Assembly: GCA_947259095.1 (NCBI GenBank)
Contig: CAMYLA010000019.1
Coordinates: forward strand, 1 to 53,788
Direction: 5' to 3'
Origin: an uncultured Acidimicrobiaceae bacterium
GTDB taxonomy: Bacteria; Actinomycetota; Acidimicrobiia; Acidimicrobiales; SZUA-35
Length of the DNA stretch: 53,788 nucleotides
In this document: positions 8,207-16,219 of the stretch, piece after piece
How positions within the stretch are numbered: position 1 is the stretch's first letter
How the letters are laid out: each line of letters opens with the position of its first letter
The notes under the pieces: model-generated
Databases searched by the model: none
What the model was told of the DNA's origin: nothing
Seen by the model: the letters and a program-made list of their open reading frames with translations, nothing else
Position numbers and translations under genes: made by a program

Positions 8207-8848
8207 ATGGCCGCCGACGATGACCGGAAGGCAGACCGGAAGGGCGGGTCTGCATCTTCGACCGGAACCGCCTCGTCGGATCGGCCGGCCGGCCGGCTCG
8301 TCCTGGCCGAGCCGCCCGCTGGATTGCTGCTCACCCCCGGGGCCAGTGCCGATCGTGACCACAAGACCCTGGTGGCGATCGACGACGGGCTGCCCGAGAT
8401 CGCCGTCGAGCGGCTGACCCTGGCGACCACCAGCATCAAGAACGCAGTGGGCAAGGTACGGACCGCAGCCGAGGCGTTGGCCGACCGTCTCGGGGTGGCT
8501 CCCGATCGGATCGCCCTCGGCGGTCGGAGCTTCGGCGGCCGGGCGTGCTCGGTGGCGGTGGCCGACGGGCTCGCTGCTGCGGCCCTGGTGCTGCTCAGCT
8601 ACCCGCTCCACCCGCCGGGAAAGCCGGACAACCTGCGGGTGGAGCACTTCGAACGGCTGGTGACACCGACGCTGTTCGTCTCCGGAACCAAGGATCCGTT
8701 CGGCACCGCAGCCGAGTTCGAGGCAAACGCCGAGGCCATCGCCGGTTCGGTCCGGCTCGAGTGGGTTCCCGGGAACCATGCCCCGAAAGGTCAGGACGAC
8801 GCCATCATCGCCCTGATCCGACACTTCCTCGCCATCGACCAGACCTGA
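8207..8848 (+). CDS. Alpha/beta hydrolase, KANL3/TEX30-like
   Basis: 213 aa. After a disordered 30-residue head it shows the small dienelactone-hydrolase-like fold of KANL3/TEX30 proteins: LLLTPGASADRDH near the N-terminus, nucleophile elbow GGRSFGGR (Ser), VSGTKDPFG (Asp) and PGNHAPKG (His), so the triad is complete. The cytoplasmic substrate is unknown; related proteins are annotated only as hydrolases. It stands alone on the plus strand and converges on the phosphoesterase gene through a long stem-loop. Confidence 0.8.
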   Translation: MAADDDRKADRKGGSASSTGTASSDRPAGRLVLAEPPAGLLLTPGASADRDHKTLVAIDDGLPEIAVERLTLATTSIKNAVGKVRTAAEALADRLGVAPDRIALGGRSFGGRACSVAVADGLAAAALVLLSYPLHPPGKPDNLRVEHFERLVTPTLFVSGTKDPFGTAAEFEANAEAIAGSVRLEWVPGNHAPKGQDDAIIALIRHFLAIDQT

Positions 8849-8883
8849 CCCGGCCCGACGATCCCCGCACCTCAGGCCGGGTC
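8847..8883. terminator. Stem-loop between convergent genes
   Basis: GACCCGGCC (8847-8855) pairs perfectly with GGCCGGGTC (8875-8883), a 9-bp GC stem with a 19-nt loop. It overlaps the TGA of the hydrolase and reaches the first base of the TAG of the phosphoesterase. No T-tract on either side. Confidence 0.5.
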
Positions 8884-9461
8884 TACCAGGGTCGACCCCA
8901 GGTCTCCCAGTCGAACGGTTCCATGCCGGACTCGTTCAACCTCCAGATGGAGGCCATCGGACCGTCGTCGCCGATGTCGATGAAACCGATCGTCCCATAC
9001 TGGACGTCGAGGTTGTGGGGGTAGGTAGGCGACCCCGGATTCACGCACAGGGTGCCGTCGATGGTGGTGATGTGCTCGACATGGGTGTCGCCGTAGACGA
9101 TCACGTCGAGATCGGCGCCCTGGAAGTGACGGTCGACCGCCTTGGCCACGGTGTAGAAGCCGAGTTCGGGGATCGGCATATGGTGGGTCAGACCGATCTT
9201 CAGCCCCTTGCGTTCGATGATCCAGGTCGGCCGCAGCCGCTCGTCGTCGGGCTGACTGCTGCGGCCGCCCGAGCCGTCGTCGCCGTTGCCTCGGGCGGCG
9301 AAGGTCGGGGCAACCTCGCTCAGGCCATCGATGACCGACAGATCGTAGATATCGCCGGCGTGGAGGATCGAATCGCAGCCGTCGAACAAGTCGAACACGT
9401 GGGGCCACAACCGTGGCATGGCCTCGGGGATGTGGGTGTCGGAGATCAACCCGATCCTCAT
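8883..9461 (-). CDS. YfcE/MJ0936-type metallophosphoesterase
   Basis: 192 aa. Starts MRIGLISDTHIPE (DxH metal ligands), then ILHAGDIYD (GD), ARGNGDDGS (GNGD in place of GNHD, as in the YfcE branch), LTHHMPIPE and VYGDTHVEH (terminal GxxH block). These form the two-metal centre of calcineurin-like phosphodiesterases. Likely a cytoplasmic phosphodiesterase of unknown physiological substrate. Length and motif order are normal. Confidence 0.85.
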   Translation of the reverse strand: MRIGLISDTHIPEAMPRLWPHVFDLFDGCDSILHAGDIYDLSVIDGLSEVAPTFAARGNGDDGSGGRSSQPDDERLRPTWIIERKGLKIGLTHHMPIPELGFYTVAKAVDRHFQGADLDVIVYGDTHVEHITTIDGTLCVNPGSPTYPHNLDVQYGTIGFIDIGDDGPMASIWRLNESGMEPFDWETWGRPW

Positions 9462-9510
9462 GACCGGGGCCGGGGGTCGAGGTCGGCGGGACGGCCGGCG
9501 CCGGTCGAGG

Positions 9511-10644
9511 TCAGGCCGGGAGCTTGCTGACGTCGATGTCGTACAGGTCGATCACGTTGCCCCACACCATCTGCTCCTTCTCGTCGTCTGGCACCCCGGC
9601 CAGCACATCGTCGAGGACGCGCATCGAGTTCGGCCAGATCGAATCATGATGGGGGTAGTCGTTGCCCCAGACCAGGTTCTCGATGCCGATGTCGTAGCGG
9701 GTGTCGATGCCTTGGCGGTCATCCTCGAACGTCACCCAGAAGTTCCGATCGAAATACTCCGAGGGCTTCATGGTCAGCGAATCCGACAGCTCCCATGGTG
9801 TCCGGTAGGCGGCGTGATCGAACCGCTGCTTGAAGTGCGCCACCCACCCTGTCTCGAACTCGGCGATCACGAACTTCAGCCGGGGGAACTTCTCGACAAC
9901 GCCCCCGATGATGAGGTCGATCACCGAGTTGACGATGGAGATGTGGGACATCGTGTATCCCTTGACCGTGCCCCCCGGCGTCCCGAAGTGGGCCGGCAGA
10001 CCGCAGTCGAAGGAGGTGCCGGTGAAGATGTGCATCGTGACCGGCAGATCCATCTCCTGCAGCAGGGCCCACAGCGGGTCGTAGCGGGGGTCGGCGTAGT
10101 TCTGATCGACCGGGGCGTGCGAGGGGATGGAGAACCCCCGGACCCCCTTCTCGCCGGCCCGCTTCACCTCCCGGACCGAGGCCTCAACGTCGGGGATCGG
10201 CAGGCAGCCGATCCCGATGAGACGATCGGGGTTCGGCGTGCAGTAGTCGAACACCCAGTCGTTGTGTCGTTCGAACGCCGCGGCCTTGATCTTCGCGTCC
10301 TGGACCGCAAACGTGAACATCGACAGGCTGGGGTACATCACCTCGCCGCAGATCCCGTCGGTCTCCTGTTCGGCCAATCGGAGCTCAGGGTTGAGCACCC
10401 CCGGATTCAGGCCCTCATAGCCCATGGCGATCAACTCGTCGGTAGCTGGATCGTCGAGCCGTTTGCCGGCGATACCGAGCCTGCCGACCGGGACGGGTCG
10501 GGTGTCACCGATGACCAGAAACTCGCCCCGCTTGCCGTCGAGGTCCTTGACGATCCGGGGTGCCTTGGAACCGAACCGTTCCTCCAGTCCGGCAAAGGCA
10601 CCCCGGCCCTCGACGACATGTGAATCGCATGAGTAGTAGCGCAT
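9511..10644 (-). CDS. Amidohydrolase family protein (ACMSD-like amidohydrolase 2)
   Basis: 377 aa. CDSHVVEG at the N-terminus supplies the DxH ligands, PVTMHIFTG the next His, VIAEFETGW and WGNDYPHHDS the later ligands of this TIM-barrel family, which includes aminocarboxymuconate-semialdehyde decarboxylase and gamma-resorcylate decarboxylase-like enzymes. Paralogues are common in actinobacterial degradation clusters and act on aromatic or cyclic acids; the actual reaction (hydrolysis or non-oxidative decarboxylation) cannot be decided. ATG 10644 is preceded by GGGGGAAA, a fair ribosome-binding site. Confidence 0.85.
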   Translation of the reverse strand: MRYYSCDSHVVEGRGAFAGLEERFGSKAPRIVKDLDGKRGEFLVIGDTRPVPVGRLGIAGKRLDDPATDELIAMGYEGLNPGVLNPELRLAEQETDGICGEVMYPSLSMFTFAVQDAKIKAAAFERHNDWVFDYCTPNPDRLIGIGCLPIPDVEASVREVKRAGEKGVRGFSIPSHAPVDQNYADPRYDPLWALLQEMDLPVTMHIFTGTSFDCGLPAHFGTPGGTVKGYTMSHISIVNSVIDLIIGGVVEKFPRLKFVIAEFETGWVAHFKQRFDHAAYRTPWELSDSLTMKPSEYFDRNFWVTFEDDRQGIDTRYDIGIENLVWGNDYPHHDSIWPNSMRVLDDVLAGVPDDEKEQMVWGNVIDLYDIDVSKLPA

Positions 10645-10810
10645 GGTGTTTCCCCCGTCTCACAGGTTGCTCACCTCCAGCTCAGCAGATTTCGTCACCG
10701 ACTGGCGAACTGACCGCAGGCGATCCCGATCCGCCGACCGTCCCGATCGATCGGACATCGACCCCATCGCCGACTACAACTGGCTCCATGGCTGAGCGCC
10801 GACACAGGTT

Positions 10811-10858
10811 CACGATCCGAACAGGGTCTGGAGTCACGACCCGAACCGAGTCCGGAGC
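10811..10858. repeat. Imperfect 24-bp tandem direct repeat upstream of the dioxygenase
   Basis: CACGATCCGAAC.. and CACGACCCGAAC.. follow each other directly, 24 bp each with 19 identical positions, ending 42 bp before GTG 10901. The remaining 10645-10900 gap shows no convincing gene. The repeat could be a regulator-binding site or chance in GC-rich DNA. Confidence 0.35.
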
Positions 10859-10900
10859 GGTTCGAACCAGAGGGCCACATGGCGGGGGGCGGGGCTAGCG

Positions 10901-11821
10901 GTGCGGATCCCCGATGCCGCTCTCGACCGGGTCCGGACCGACGGCTTTGCGGTGATCGAGGGGTTCCTCACCGACGAGGAGGTGGCGCTGGCCCAGGATG
11001 GCCTCTTCCGTGAGTTCCCCCGGCCGGACGACTACTTCGCCGACCCGGCCGCCAACGCCGAGCTGGTCGACACCCAGTTCTCCGGTATCAGGTTGCCGCC
11101 ATACCACTCGTGGGATCTCAATCGGCTGGCGTTCCATCCCGACCTGGTGGATGCCGCCGAACGGTTCTGCGGCTCGACCGATCTCCAGCTCTACAAGGTC
11201 GAGCTGTGGCCGAAGTACTCCGGTGCCGTCGACTACGACCAGCCGCTCCATCGAGACTACGGGAACCACAGCCTGGTGGTACCTCGGGCGGACCGGCGAT
11301 GGCCACAACTGACCACGTTCCTGCTGCTGTCGGATGTGACCGAGGCCGACGGACCGACCAGGGTCGTCCCCCGGTCGGTCGGCGACCAGGAACCGCTGTG
11401 GCCGGCCAAATTGCCGCCGGGCCGGCTGGCCGAGGCCGAGTTGTCGGTGACCGGATCGGCCGGCACGCTCCTGCTGTACACCACCGATGTGCTCCATCGG
11501 GGCTCGGCCATGGTCGGCGATCGTCGGAGCCGATTCATGCTCCTGGCCGACTACTCGGTTCGGGGCAATCCCTGGATGGGGATGATCAGCTGGCCTCGGC
11601 TGGCCAACCACCCGGGGTGGGCACCGATGATGGCAAGGGCCGGCGTTCGGGAGCGGGAGTTGTTCGGCTTCCCGCCGCCGGGCCATGTCTACTGGAACCG
11701 ACAGACGTTGCGTGACGTCGGCCTGCGATACCCGGAGATGGACATGAGCCCCTACCTCGCCGCCGCCCGAGACGAGGCGACCGGCGACGGTGATGCAGGC
11801 GCAGGCGCAGGCGCCCGATGA
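10901..11821 (+). CDS. Phytanoyl-CoA dioxygenase (PhyH) family protein
   Basis: 306 aa. The N-terminus has DGFAVIEGFLTDEEV, typical of PhyH. LHRDYGN gives the HxD iron ligands, TDVLHRGSAM the distal His, and DRRSRFML follows with the 2-oxoglutarate-binding Arg. It would hydroxylate a small molecule or acyl-CoA using Fe(II), O2 and 2-oxoglutarate. The start is GTG; the C-terminal 15 residues are Gly/Ala-rich. Its TGA lies 3 nt from the stop of the converging dehydrogenase gene. The substrate is unknown. Confidence 0.85.
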   Translation: MRIPDAALDRVRTDGFAVIEGFLTDEEVALAQDGLFREFPRPDDYFADPAANAELVDTQFSGIRLPPYHSWDLNRLAFHPDLVDAAERFCGSTDLQLYKVELWPKYSGAVDYDQPLHRDYGNHSLVVPRADRRWPQLTTFLLLSDVTEADGPTRVVPRSVGDQEPLWPAKLPPGRLAEAELSVTGSAGTLLLYTTDVLHRGSAMVGDRRSRFMLLADYSVRGNPWMGMISWPRLANHPGWAPMMARAGVRERELFGFPPPGHVYWNRQTLRDVGLRYPEMDMSPYLAAARDEATGDGDAGAGAGAR

Positions 11822-11824
11822 TCG

Positions 11825-12883
11825 TCAGCCAAGCCGATCGATGACCGCCTGGCAGAACTCGCCGGTGGTGGCGGTGCCGCCCTGGTCGACGGTCAGTGAT
11901 CGTCCCTGCTCGTACACCGCACCGACCGCCCGGTCGAGCCGGTCGGCCTGGCCCTGTTCCCCGAGCCAGGCCAGCATCATGGTGGCCGACAGCAGGGTGG
12001 CGGTGGGGTTGATCCGGTCCTGGCCCGCGATGTCCGGCGCAGTGCCGTGGGCCGATTCGAAGTAGGCGAAGTCGTCGCCGTAACAGCCGGACGGTGCGAG
12101 GCCCATGCCGCCGATCGTTGCCGCCCCCTGGTCGGAGAGAAGATCGCCGTACAGGTTGGGCAACAACAGCACGTCGACCTCCTCGGGATGGAGCACCAAG
12201 CGGTGGGCCATGTCGTCGACGATGTAGCGGGTGAGGTCCACATCCGGGTACTCGGCGCCGACCTCCTCGACGATATCGCAGAACCAGCGATCGGTTGCCG
12301 GCAACATGTTGGTCTTGGCCGAGACTGTCAGCCTCGGTCGACGCCCGGCCGCGGCCGCCCGTTCGATGGCCAGCTCGTAGCTGAACCTGGCGGCCTTCTC
12401 GGTGCCCTGACGGGTGATGATCTTGACTGCGAACCGGCCCTCACCGCTCCAGGCCAGCCTTGATCTCGGGCCGATCAGATCGGTGGCCCGCAGGTCGTCG
12501 GCGTCCCCCATGATGCCGACGTAGGCATCCTCCAAGTTCTCCCGGACGATCACGTAGTCGAGCTTGGTCGGGTCGGCCATGGGGGAGCGATAGCCGGGCC
12601 GCCACCGTACCGGACGGACGTTGGCGAACGTGCCCCGACCCCACCGGAGATGGGCGATACCCGGCGTCGTGCCGTTGCTGGCGCCGAACAGTACGGTGTC
12701 GGCCCGATCCAGCCGCTCGACGACCATCGCCTCCCGCTGGTCCGGGGGCGAGGACGACATCTCGGCTCCATCCGGCAGGACGTCGAACTCGACGCCGAGA
12801 TCCATGGCCTCCAACACCGCCAGTGAGGCCAGGACCGCCTCCGGCGCGGCATCGTCACCGGGGACGACGGCAATCAGGGTCAT
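11825..12883 (-). CDS. Isocitrate/isopropylmalate dehydrogenase-family beta-decarboxylating dehydrogenase
   Basis: 352 aa, family-typical length. Conserved blocks: VIVRENLEDAYVG (substrate loop, closer to isocitrate dehydrogenase RENTED than to isopropylmalate dehydrogenase), SAKTNMLPATDRWF (catalytic Lys), VLLLPNLYGDLLSDQGA (metal-binding Asp), and SAHGTAPDIAGQDRINP (cofactor loop). It oxidatively decarboxylates a 2-hydroxyacid such as isocitrate, homoisocitrate, 3-isopropylmalate or tartrate; no leucine-biosynthesis neighbours are present, so a catabolic role is more likely. ATG 12883 follows TAGGTT by 6 nt (leaderless type). Confidence 0.85.
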   Translation of the reverse strand: MTLIAVVPGDDAAPEAVLASLAVLEAMDLGVEFDVLPDGAEMSSSPPDQREAMVVERLDRADTVLFGASNGTTPGIAHLRWGRGTFANVRPVRWRPGYRSPMADPTKLDYVIVRENLEDAYVGIMGDADDLRATDLIGPRSRLAWSGEGRFAVKIITRQGTEKAARFSYELAIERAAAAGRRPRLTVSAKTNMLPATDRWFCDIVEEVGAEYPDVDLTRYIVDDMAHRLVLHPEEVDVLLLPNLYGDLLSDQGAATIGGMGLAPSGCYGDDFAYFESAHGTAPDIAGQDRINPTATLLSATMMLAWLGEQGQADRLDRAVGAVYEQGRSLTVDQGGTATTGEFCQAVIDRLG

Positions 12884-12889
12884 GCCCGA

Positions 12890-12895
12890 AACCTA
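12890..12895 (-). promoter_or_regulatory. -10 element of the dehydrogenase gene
   Basis: TAGGTT on the minus strand, 6 nt before ATG 12883, no ribosome-binding site between; leaderless arrangement. Confidence 0.5.
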
Positions 12896-12974
12896 GCGCC
12901 GCGGCGGCCACCGGGCCCAGTTGTCGGCGCCGAGCCCTGGCACGGGCCTCGGGGGAGTCTCGATCGACGTTGAC

Positions 12975-12980
12975 TAACCT
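12975..12980 (+). promoter_or_regulatory. -10 element of the DisA_N-like gene
   Basis: TAACCT, 7 nt before GTG 12988, supporting that start over ATG 12994. Divergent from the promoter at 12890-12895. Confidence 0.5.
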
Positions 12981-12987
12981 GGAACCG

Positions 12988-14013
12988 GTGGAGATGAGTC
13001 GTCGAGTATCGCCCGGTCGCCTCGGCCGCCTGCGGGGAGAGGTGGAGGAGGAGCTCCCCGGCATCCTCGAATCGATCCCGGCCGCCGAGGCGGTGCTGGA
13101 CGAGATGACCTACGTGTTGTGGCCACCGGTCCACGAGGGCCGGGTGGCGACCTACGGGGCGATCGTCGATCCTCGCTCGGAACCGGAGAGCTGGAACCGG
13201 CAGACCGGCCTGTCGGTTCACCACCGGCTCGGCCGTGGCCTCAGCAACGACGCCACCCGCCGGTTCGCCGATGGGATGGCCAGTTGGGCGCTGCGGCGCC
13301 CCGATGACACCACCGAGCTCGTGGTGTTCGACCGGCTGGCCAGCTCGGAACGCGATCTGGTGGTCCTGTCCGAGGTATCGGGGGGCATTCTCGTCCAACG
13401 ACACCCCACCGGACGGGTCCGCGTCGTCGGACCGTTCGGAGTGGCCAGGCTGACCCCGAACGGTTGGCATCACCAGCCGCCGGTCGAAGGCTGGCTCGAT
13501 GCGGTGAGTGCCTGTCACAGCCCGGGGCAACGCCTGGTCCTCAAGCGGCTGCTCCGGTTCGCGGTCCACGACCTCGGGTCCCGCAGGATCGGGGCACTGC
13601 TGGTCTACCGCATGGGCGAACACAGCGGCAGCATGGAGACGCCGTGGCCGACGCCGCCCCCGATCGGCATCGCCGCGCCGGTCGACCTGGCGCCCATGCA
13701 GCACGTGCTGAGCCAGATGGACGGGGCCGCGGTGTTCGACAACGATGGCACCCTGGTCGGGTTGGGGGTCCGTCTCGTGCCGAGCAGGGCGGCCGAGGAA
13801 ACCGTGGCTCCGTTCGGGGGTACCCGCCACACCAACGGCAGGCGGTTCAGCTTCGACGAGCCGGCAACGATCGTGATCGCCGTCAGCGAAGACGGGCCGG
13901 TCACGGTGTTCAGGGGTGGGGAGATCCTGGGACACTCCGGTGAGGGCGAGCACGTCGATCCGTCCCGCCCCGGCGATCGGTCCGACCAGAGCACGGCGAT
14001 CAACGCAGACTGA
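12988..14013 (+). CDS. Protein with a DisA_N (diadenylate cyclase-like) domain
   Basis: 341 aa. The C-terminal third matches the DAC/DisA_N nucleotide-binding fold: LAPMQHVLSQMDGAAVFDN (DGA motif near residue 245), then FGGTRHTNGRRFSFDE (GTRH near 280) and IVIAVSEDGPVTVFRGG, in the order seen in DisA, CdaA and CdaS. Canonical cyclases have RHR; here it is RHT, so ATP binding or catalysis may be altered. The first 220 residues match no domain I recognise, and there are no membrane helices (unlike CdaA) and no HhH domain (unlike DisA). Role inferred: c-di-AMP synthesis or nucleotide sensing, uncertain. GTG 12988 fits the leaderless promoter. The stop is directly adjacent to the convergent stop at 14014. 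Confidence 0.7.
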   Translation: MEMSRRVSPGRLGRLRGEVEEELPGILESIPAAEAVLDEMTYVLWPPVHEGRVATYGAIVDPRSEPESWNRQTGLSVHHRLGRGLSNDATRRFADGMASWALRRPDDTTELVVFDRLASSERDLVVLSEVSGGILVQRHPTGRVRVVGPFGVARLTPNGWHHQPPVEGWLDAVSACHSPGQRLVLKRLLRFAVHDLGSRRIGALLVYRMGEHSGSMETPWPTPPPIGIAAPVDLAPMQHVLSQMDGAAVFDNDGTLVGLGVRLVPSRAAEETVAPFGGTRHTNGRRFSFDEPATIVIAVSEDGPVTVFRGGEILGHSGEGEHVDPSRPGDRSDQSTAINAD

Positions 14014-14018
14014 TCAGT
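14009..14018. terminator. Palindrome across adjacent convergent stop codons
   Basis: ACTGATCAGT is a perfect 10-bp palindrome containing TGA (14011-14013) and the opposite-strand TGA (14016-14014). Too short to be a strong terminator; recorded because other convergent junctions here show the same design. Confidence 0.25.
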
Positions 14019-15063
14019 AGCCGAGCTGCTTATCGACGACACCCTCCAACGGTTCACCCCGCGTGGCCAGGCCGAGGTTGCGGACGAACCGGGCCACGTT
14101 CTTCGGGGCCCGGAGCTGGCTCGCCCCTGCGGTGTGGGGGGTCATGGCCACATTGTCGAGGCTGAACAGCCGGTGATCAGCAGGCAGCGGCTCGCCGGGG
14201 ACCACATCGAGCGCCGCCCCGGCCAGATGACCGGACTCCAGGGCGGCCACCAGCGGCTCGTCGTCGATGATCTCGCCCCGTGTCACGTTGACGATGTAGC
14301 TGCCGGACCGCATCTTGGCGAAGGTCTCGGTGTCGAACAGCTTGTCGGTGCTGTCGGTCAGCGGGCAGCAGACCGCCACCACATCGGACTGGGCCAGCAG
14401 ATCGTCGAAGCGGTCGATCGGCCAGACCTCGGAGACGCCACACTCGGGGGGTAGCGAGGCGGCGGGGGCCGGGAACTCGTCGACGGCGATCGTCTCCATG
14501 CCGAATGCCACCGCCCGCCGGGCCATGGCCCGCCCGGTGCCCCCGAAACCGACGATGCCCATCGTCAGGCCCTCCAATTCGATTTCCTTGGACCGCATCT
14601 CGACCCGGTGGGCCCACGCCTCAGGGCCGAGTTTCACCGCAGTGTGGATCTGCCGGGTCAGGGCCAGCAACAGGCCCATGCCGGTATCGGCGAGGTGGCC
14701 ACCGACCAGCCCCTTCTCGCCGGTCAGCACCACCTCGGAATCGATGAACTCGTCGAACATGAACATGTCGACCCCCGAGGCGGTGGCGTGGACCCACCGC
14801 AGCTTCGGGGCGTCAGCCAGCAACCGCCGATTGAGGATGCCGAGGATCACCTCGACGTCGGCGGCGTGTGCCGCCGCATCCTTCAACGAACCGACCACGT
14901 TGATTTCGCTGCCGTCCGGAGCGGCGGCGGCGATATCGGCAAGGTACCGGTCGGTGACCTTGGCCATGGTCAGGCCCTCGACCAACAGGATGTTGGTCGG
15001 TCCGTCGATGGCGACCGTGGTTCCGGCGGTGCCGGCGAGCGATTTCCCGGAGTTGGCATTCAT
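14014..15063 (-). CDS. D-2-hydroxyacid dehydrogenase family protein
   Basis: 349 aa. The NAD-binding domain has GIVGFGGTGRAMARRAVAFG (GxGxxG) with DEF after beta-2, so NAD is more likely than NADP. Catalytic residues: Arg in VNVTRGEIID, Glu in the ALDVVPGEPLP block, His in MTPHTAGAS. The N-terminal substrate domain has VHATASGVDMF. It interconverts a 2-ketoacid and a D-2-hydroxyacid; similar genes act in glyoxylate, hydroxypyruvate or catabolic contexts. GAGAGGA precedes ATG 15063 at a normal distance. Confidence 0.85.
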   Translation of the reverse strand: MNANSGKSLAGTAGTTVAIDGPTNILLVEGLTMAKVTDRYLADIAAAAPDGSEINVVGSLKDAAAHAADVEVILGILNRRLLADAPKLRWVHATASGVDMFMFDEFIDSEVVLTGEKGLVGGHLADTGMGLLLALTRQIHTAVKLGPEAWAHRVEMRSKEIELEGLTMGIVGFGGTGRAMARRAVAFGMETIAVDEFPAPAASLPPECGVSEVWPIDRFDDLLAQSDVVAVCCPLTDSTDKLFDTETFAKMRSGSYIVNVTRGEIIDDEPLVAALESGHLAGAALDVVPGEPLPADHRLFSLDNVAMTPHTAGASQLRAPKNVARFVRNLGLATRGEPLEGVVDKQLGY

Positions 15064-15268
15064 GTGAGTCGAATCCTCTCAGACGATGGCTGTGTCGACC
15101 GGCGACGGTTGGCCACTGCCCGCCGACCGGAGCGACGACCGGAGCGACGAGCCCAACAGACGCATGGCCGGACACTACCGGCCACGATGGTCGAGGGCGA
15201 GCCGGCGTGAGCCTGCTGGAGGCCGGCCCGATCGGCCCACCGTTGGCAACCGCCGGTACCTTGCCAAC

Positions 15269-15666
15269 ATGACCGATCGAGGTGGCGACCACGCCGGCGA
15301 GACGACCGTCGACCAGGTTGCTACCCCCGGGGTATCACCGTCCCGGCCGTCGTCGAGGTTGCGACCACCCGGGTGGTCACCAACGACTTCCCTCAGATCG
15401 AATTCGACCTGTCCACCGAGTGGACGGCCCAGAAGCTGAGCGAGATGCCGGTGCTGTGGGCGTATGCCCGGGACCTGTGGCAACTGCCAGGATTCGGCGA
15501 GACCATCGATTTCGATCAGATCAAGTCGCACGACTACGAGGTCCACACCGGCGTCAACCCGACCGGGGTGGTGCCGAAGGGTCCGGCCGACGCCGGCTGG
15601 AACACGCCCCACGACCGCGAGCATCTCGGCGGCCGACCCTGGGGAGACGGTACCCCACCGTTGTGA
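15269..15666 (+). pseudogene. Decayed glutathionyl-hydroquinone reductase (ECM4/YqjG-like)
   Basis: The frame ending at TGA 15666 reads GITVPAVVEVAT, VVTNDFPQIEFDLSTEWTA, then directly KLSEMPVLWAYARDLWQL, PGFGETIDFDQIK, GVNPTGVVPKGP and REHLGGRPWGDGTPP. In intact ECM4/Xi-class GST-like proteins about 100 residues (helical domain, RAGFA and YLVGD segments) lie between STEWTA and KLAEMPVLWAYARDL; here they are cleanly missing. The thioredoxin-fold part with the catalytic Cys upstream is also not found. ATG 15373 could yield a 97-aa fragment. This is a pseudogene with an internal deletion and a lost 5' end. The rest of the gap 15064-15268 holds nothing recognisable except a doubled GACCGGAGCGAC. 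Confidence 0.7.
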
Positions 15667-15752
15667 GCCGAGAGGTCCCTCATAGCATTCGGCCCGCTCC
15701 CGCCGACCACGGCCGGCCACTCCTCGGCATGCCGCCGAACCGGCGCGCGGGC

Positions 15753-15758
15753 TAACAT
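15753..15758 (+). promoter_or_regulatory. -10 element of the VOC gene
   Basis: TAACAT, 5 nt before ATG 15764; leaderless arrangement. Confidence 0.45.
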
Positions 15759-15763
15759 TACCC

Positions 15764-16159
15764 ATGGCCATCCACGGCATCGACCACATCAACATCGACA
15801 CCACGAAGCCCGAGGAGACCATCGAGTTTTACGGGCACGTTCTCGGCCTGGAGAACCGGCCGGAGGACCGACCGGACGGCATCGGCCCCGGTGCCTGGCT
15901 GTTCAAGAACGACCAGGCGATGATCCACCTCAATTTCCACGAGCCCGGCAGTGACGCCGCAGCCAAGCTGGCCGACGCCGCCAAGTCGGGGGCCTTCAAC
16001 CATGTGGCCTTCGCCGGCTCGGACTTCGAAGGAACCTGCGAAACGCTCGACGAGCTCTCGATCGCCTATCGCGTGAACGAGCTGCCGTCGATCAACCTGA
16101 AGCAGATCTTCGTTCGCGACCCCAACAACGTGGCACTGGAGATCAACATCCGGAGCTGA
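15764..16159 (+). CDS. VOC (glyoxalase/dioxygenase) family protein
   Basis: 131 aa, a single VOC unit. HGIDHINIDT supplies the first metal His, MIHLNFHEPG the second, and NNVALEINIRS the terminal Glu. RDPNNVALEIN is the typical closing strand. Such proteins act as dimers in isomerase, lyase or ring-cleavage reactions; the specific reaction is unknown. It sits just upstream of the 918-aa fusion gene, but that gene has its own promoter-like box. Confidence 0.85.
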   Translation: MAIHGIDHINIDTTKPEETIEFYGHVLGLENRPEDRPDGIGPGAWLFKNDQAMIHLNFHEPGSDAAAKLADAAKSGAFNHVAFAGSDFEGTCETLDELSIAYRVNELPSINLKQIFVRDPNNVALEINIRS

Positions 16160-16205
16160 TCGGTCACCGGATCAAGCGAACTCCATGCCGGCGGCGAGGC
16201 TGGGT

Positions 16206-16211
16206 TAGCCT
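16206..16211 (+). promoter_or_regulatory. -10 element of the dehydrogenase/crotonase fusion gene
   Basis: TAGCCT, 8 nt before ATG 16220; leaderless arrangement. Confidence 0.45.
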
Positions 16212-16219
16212 CTCGGACC

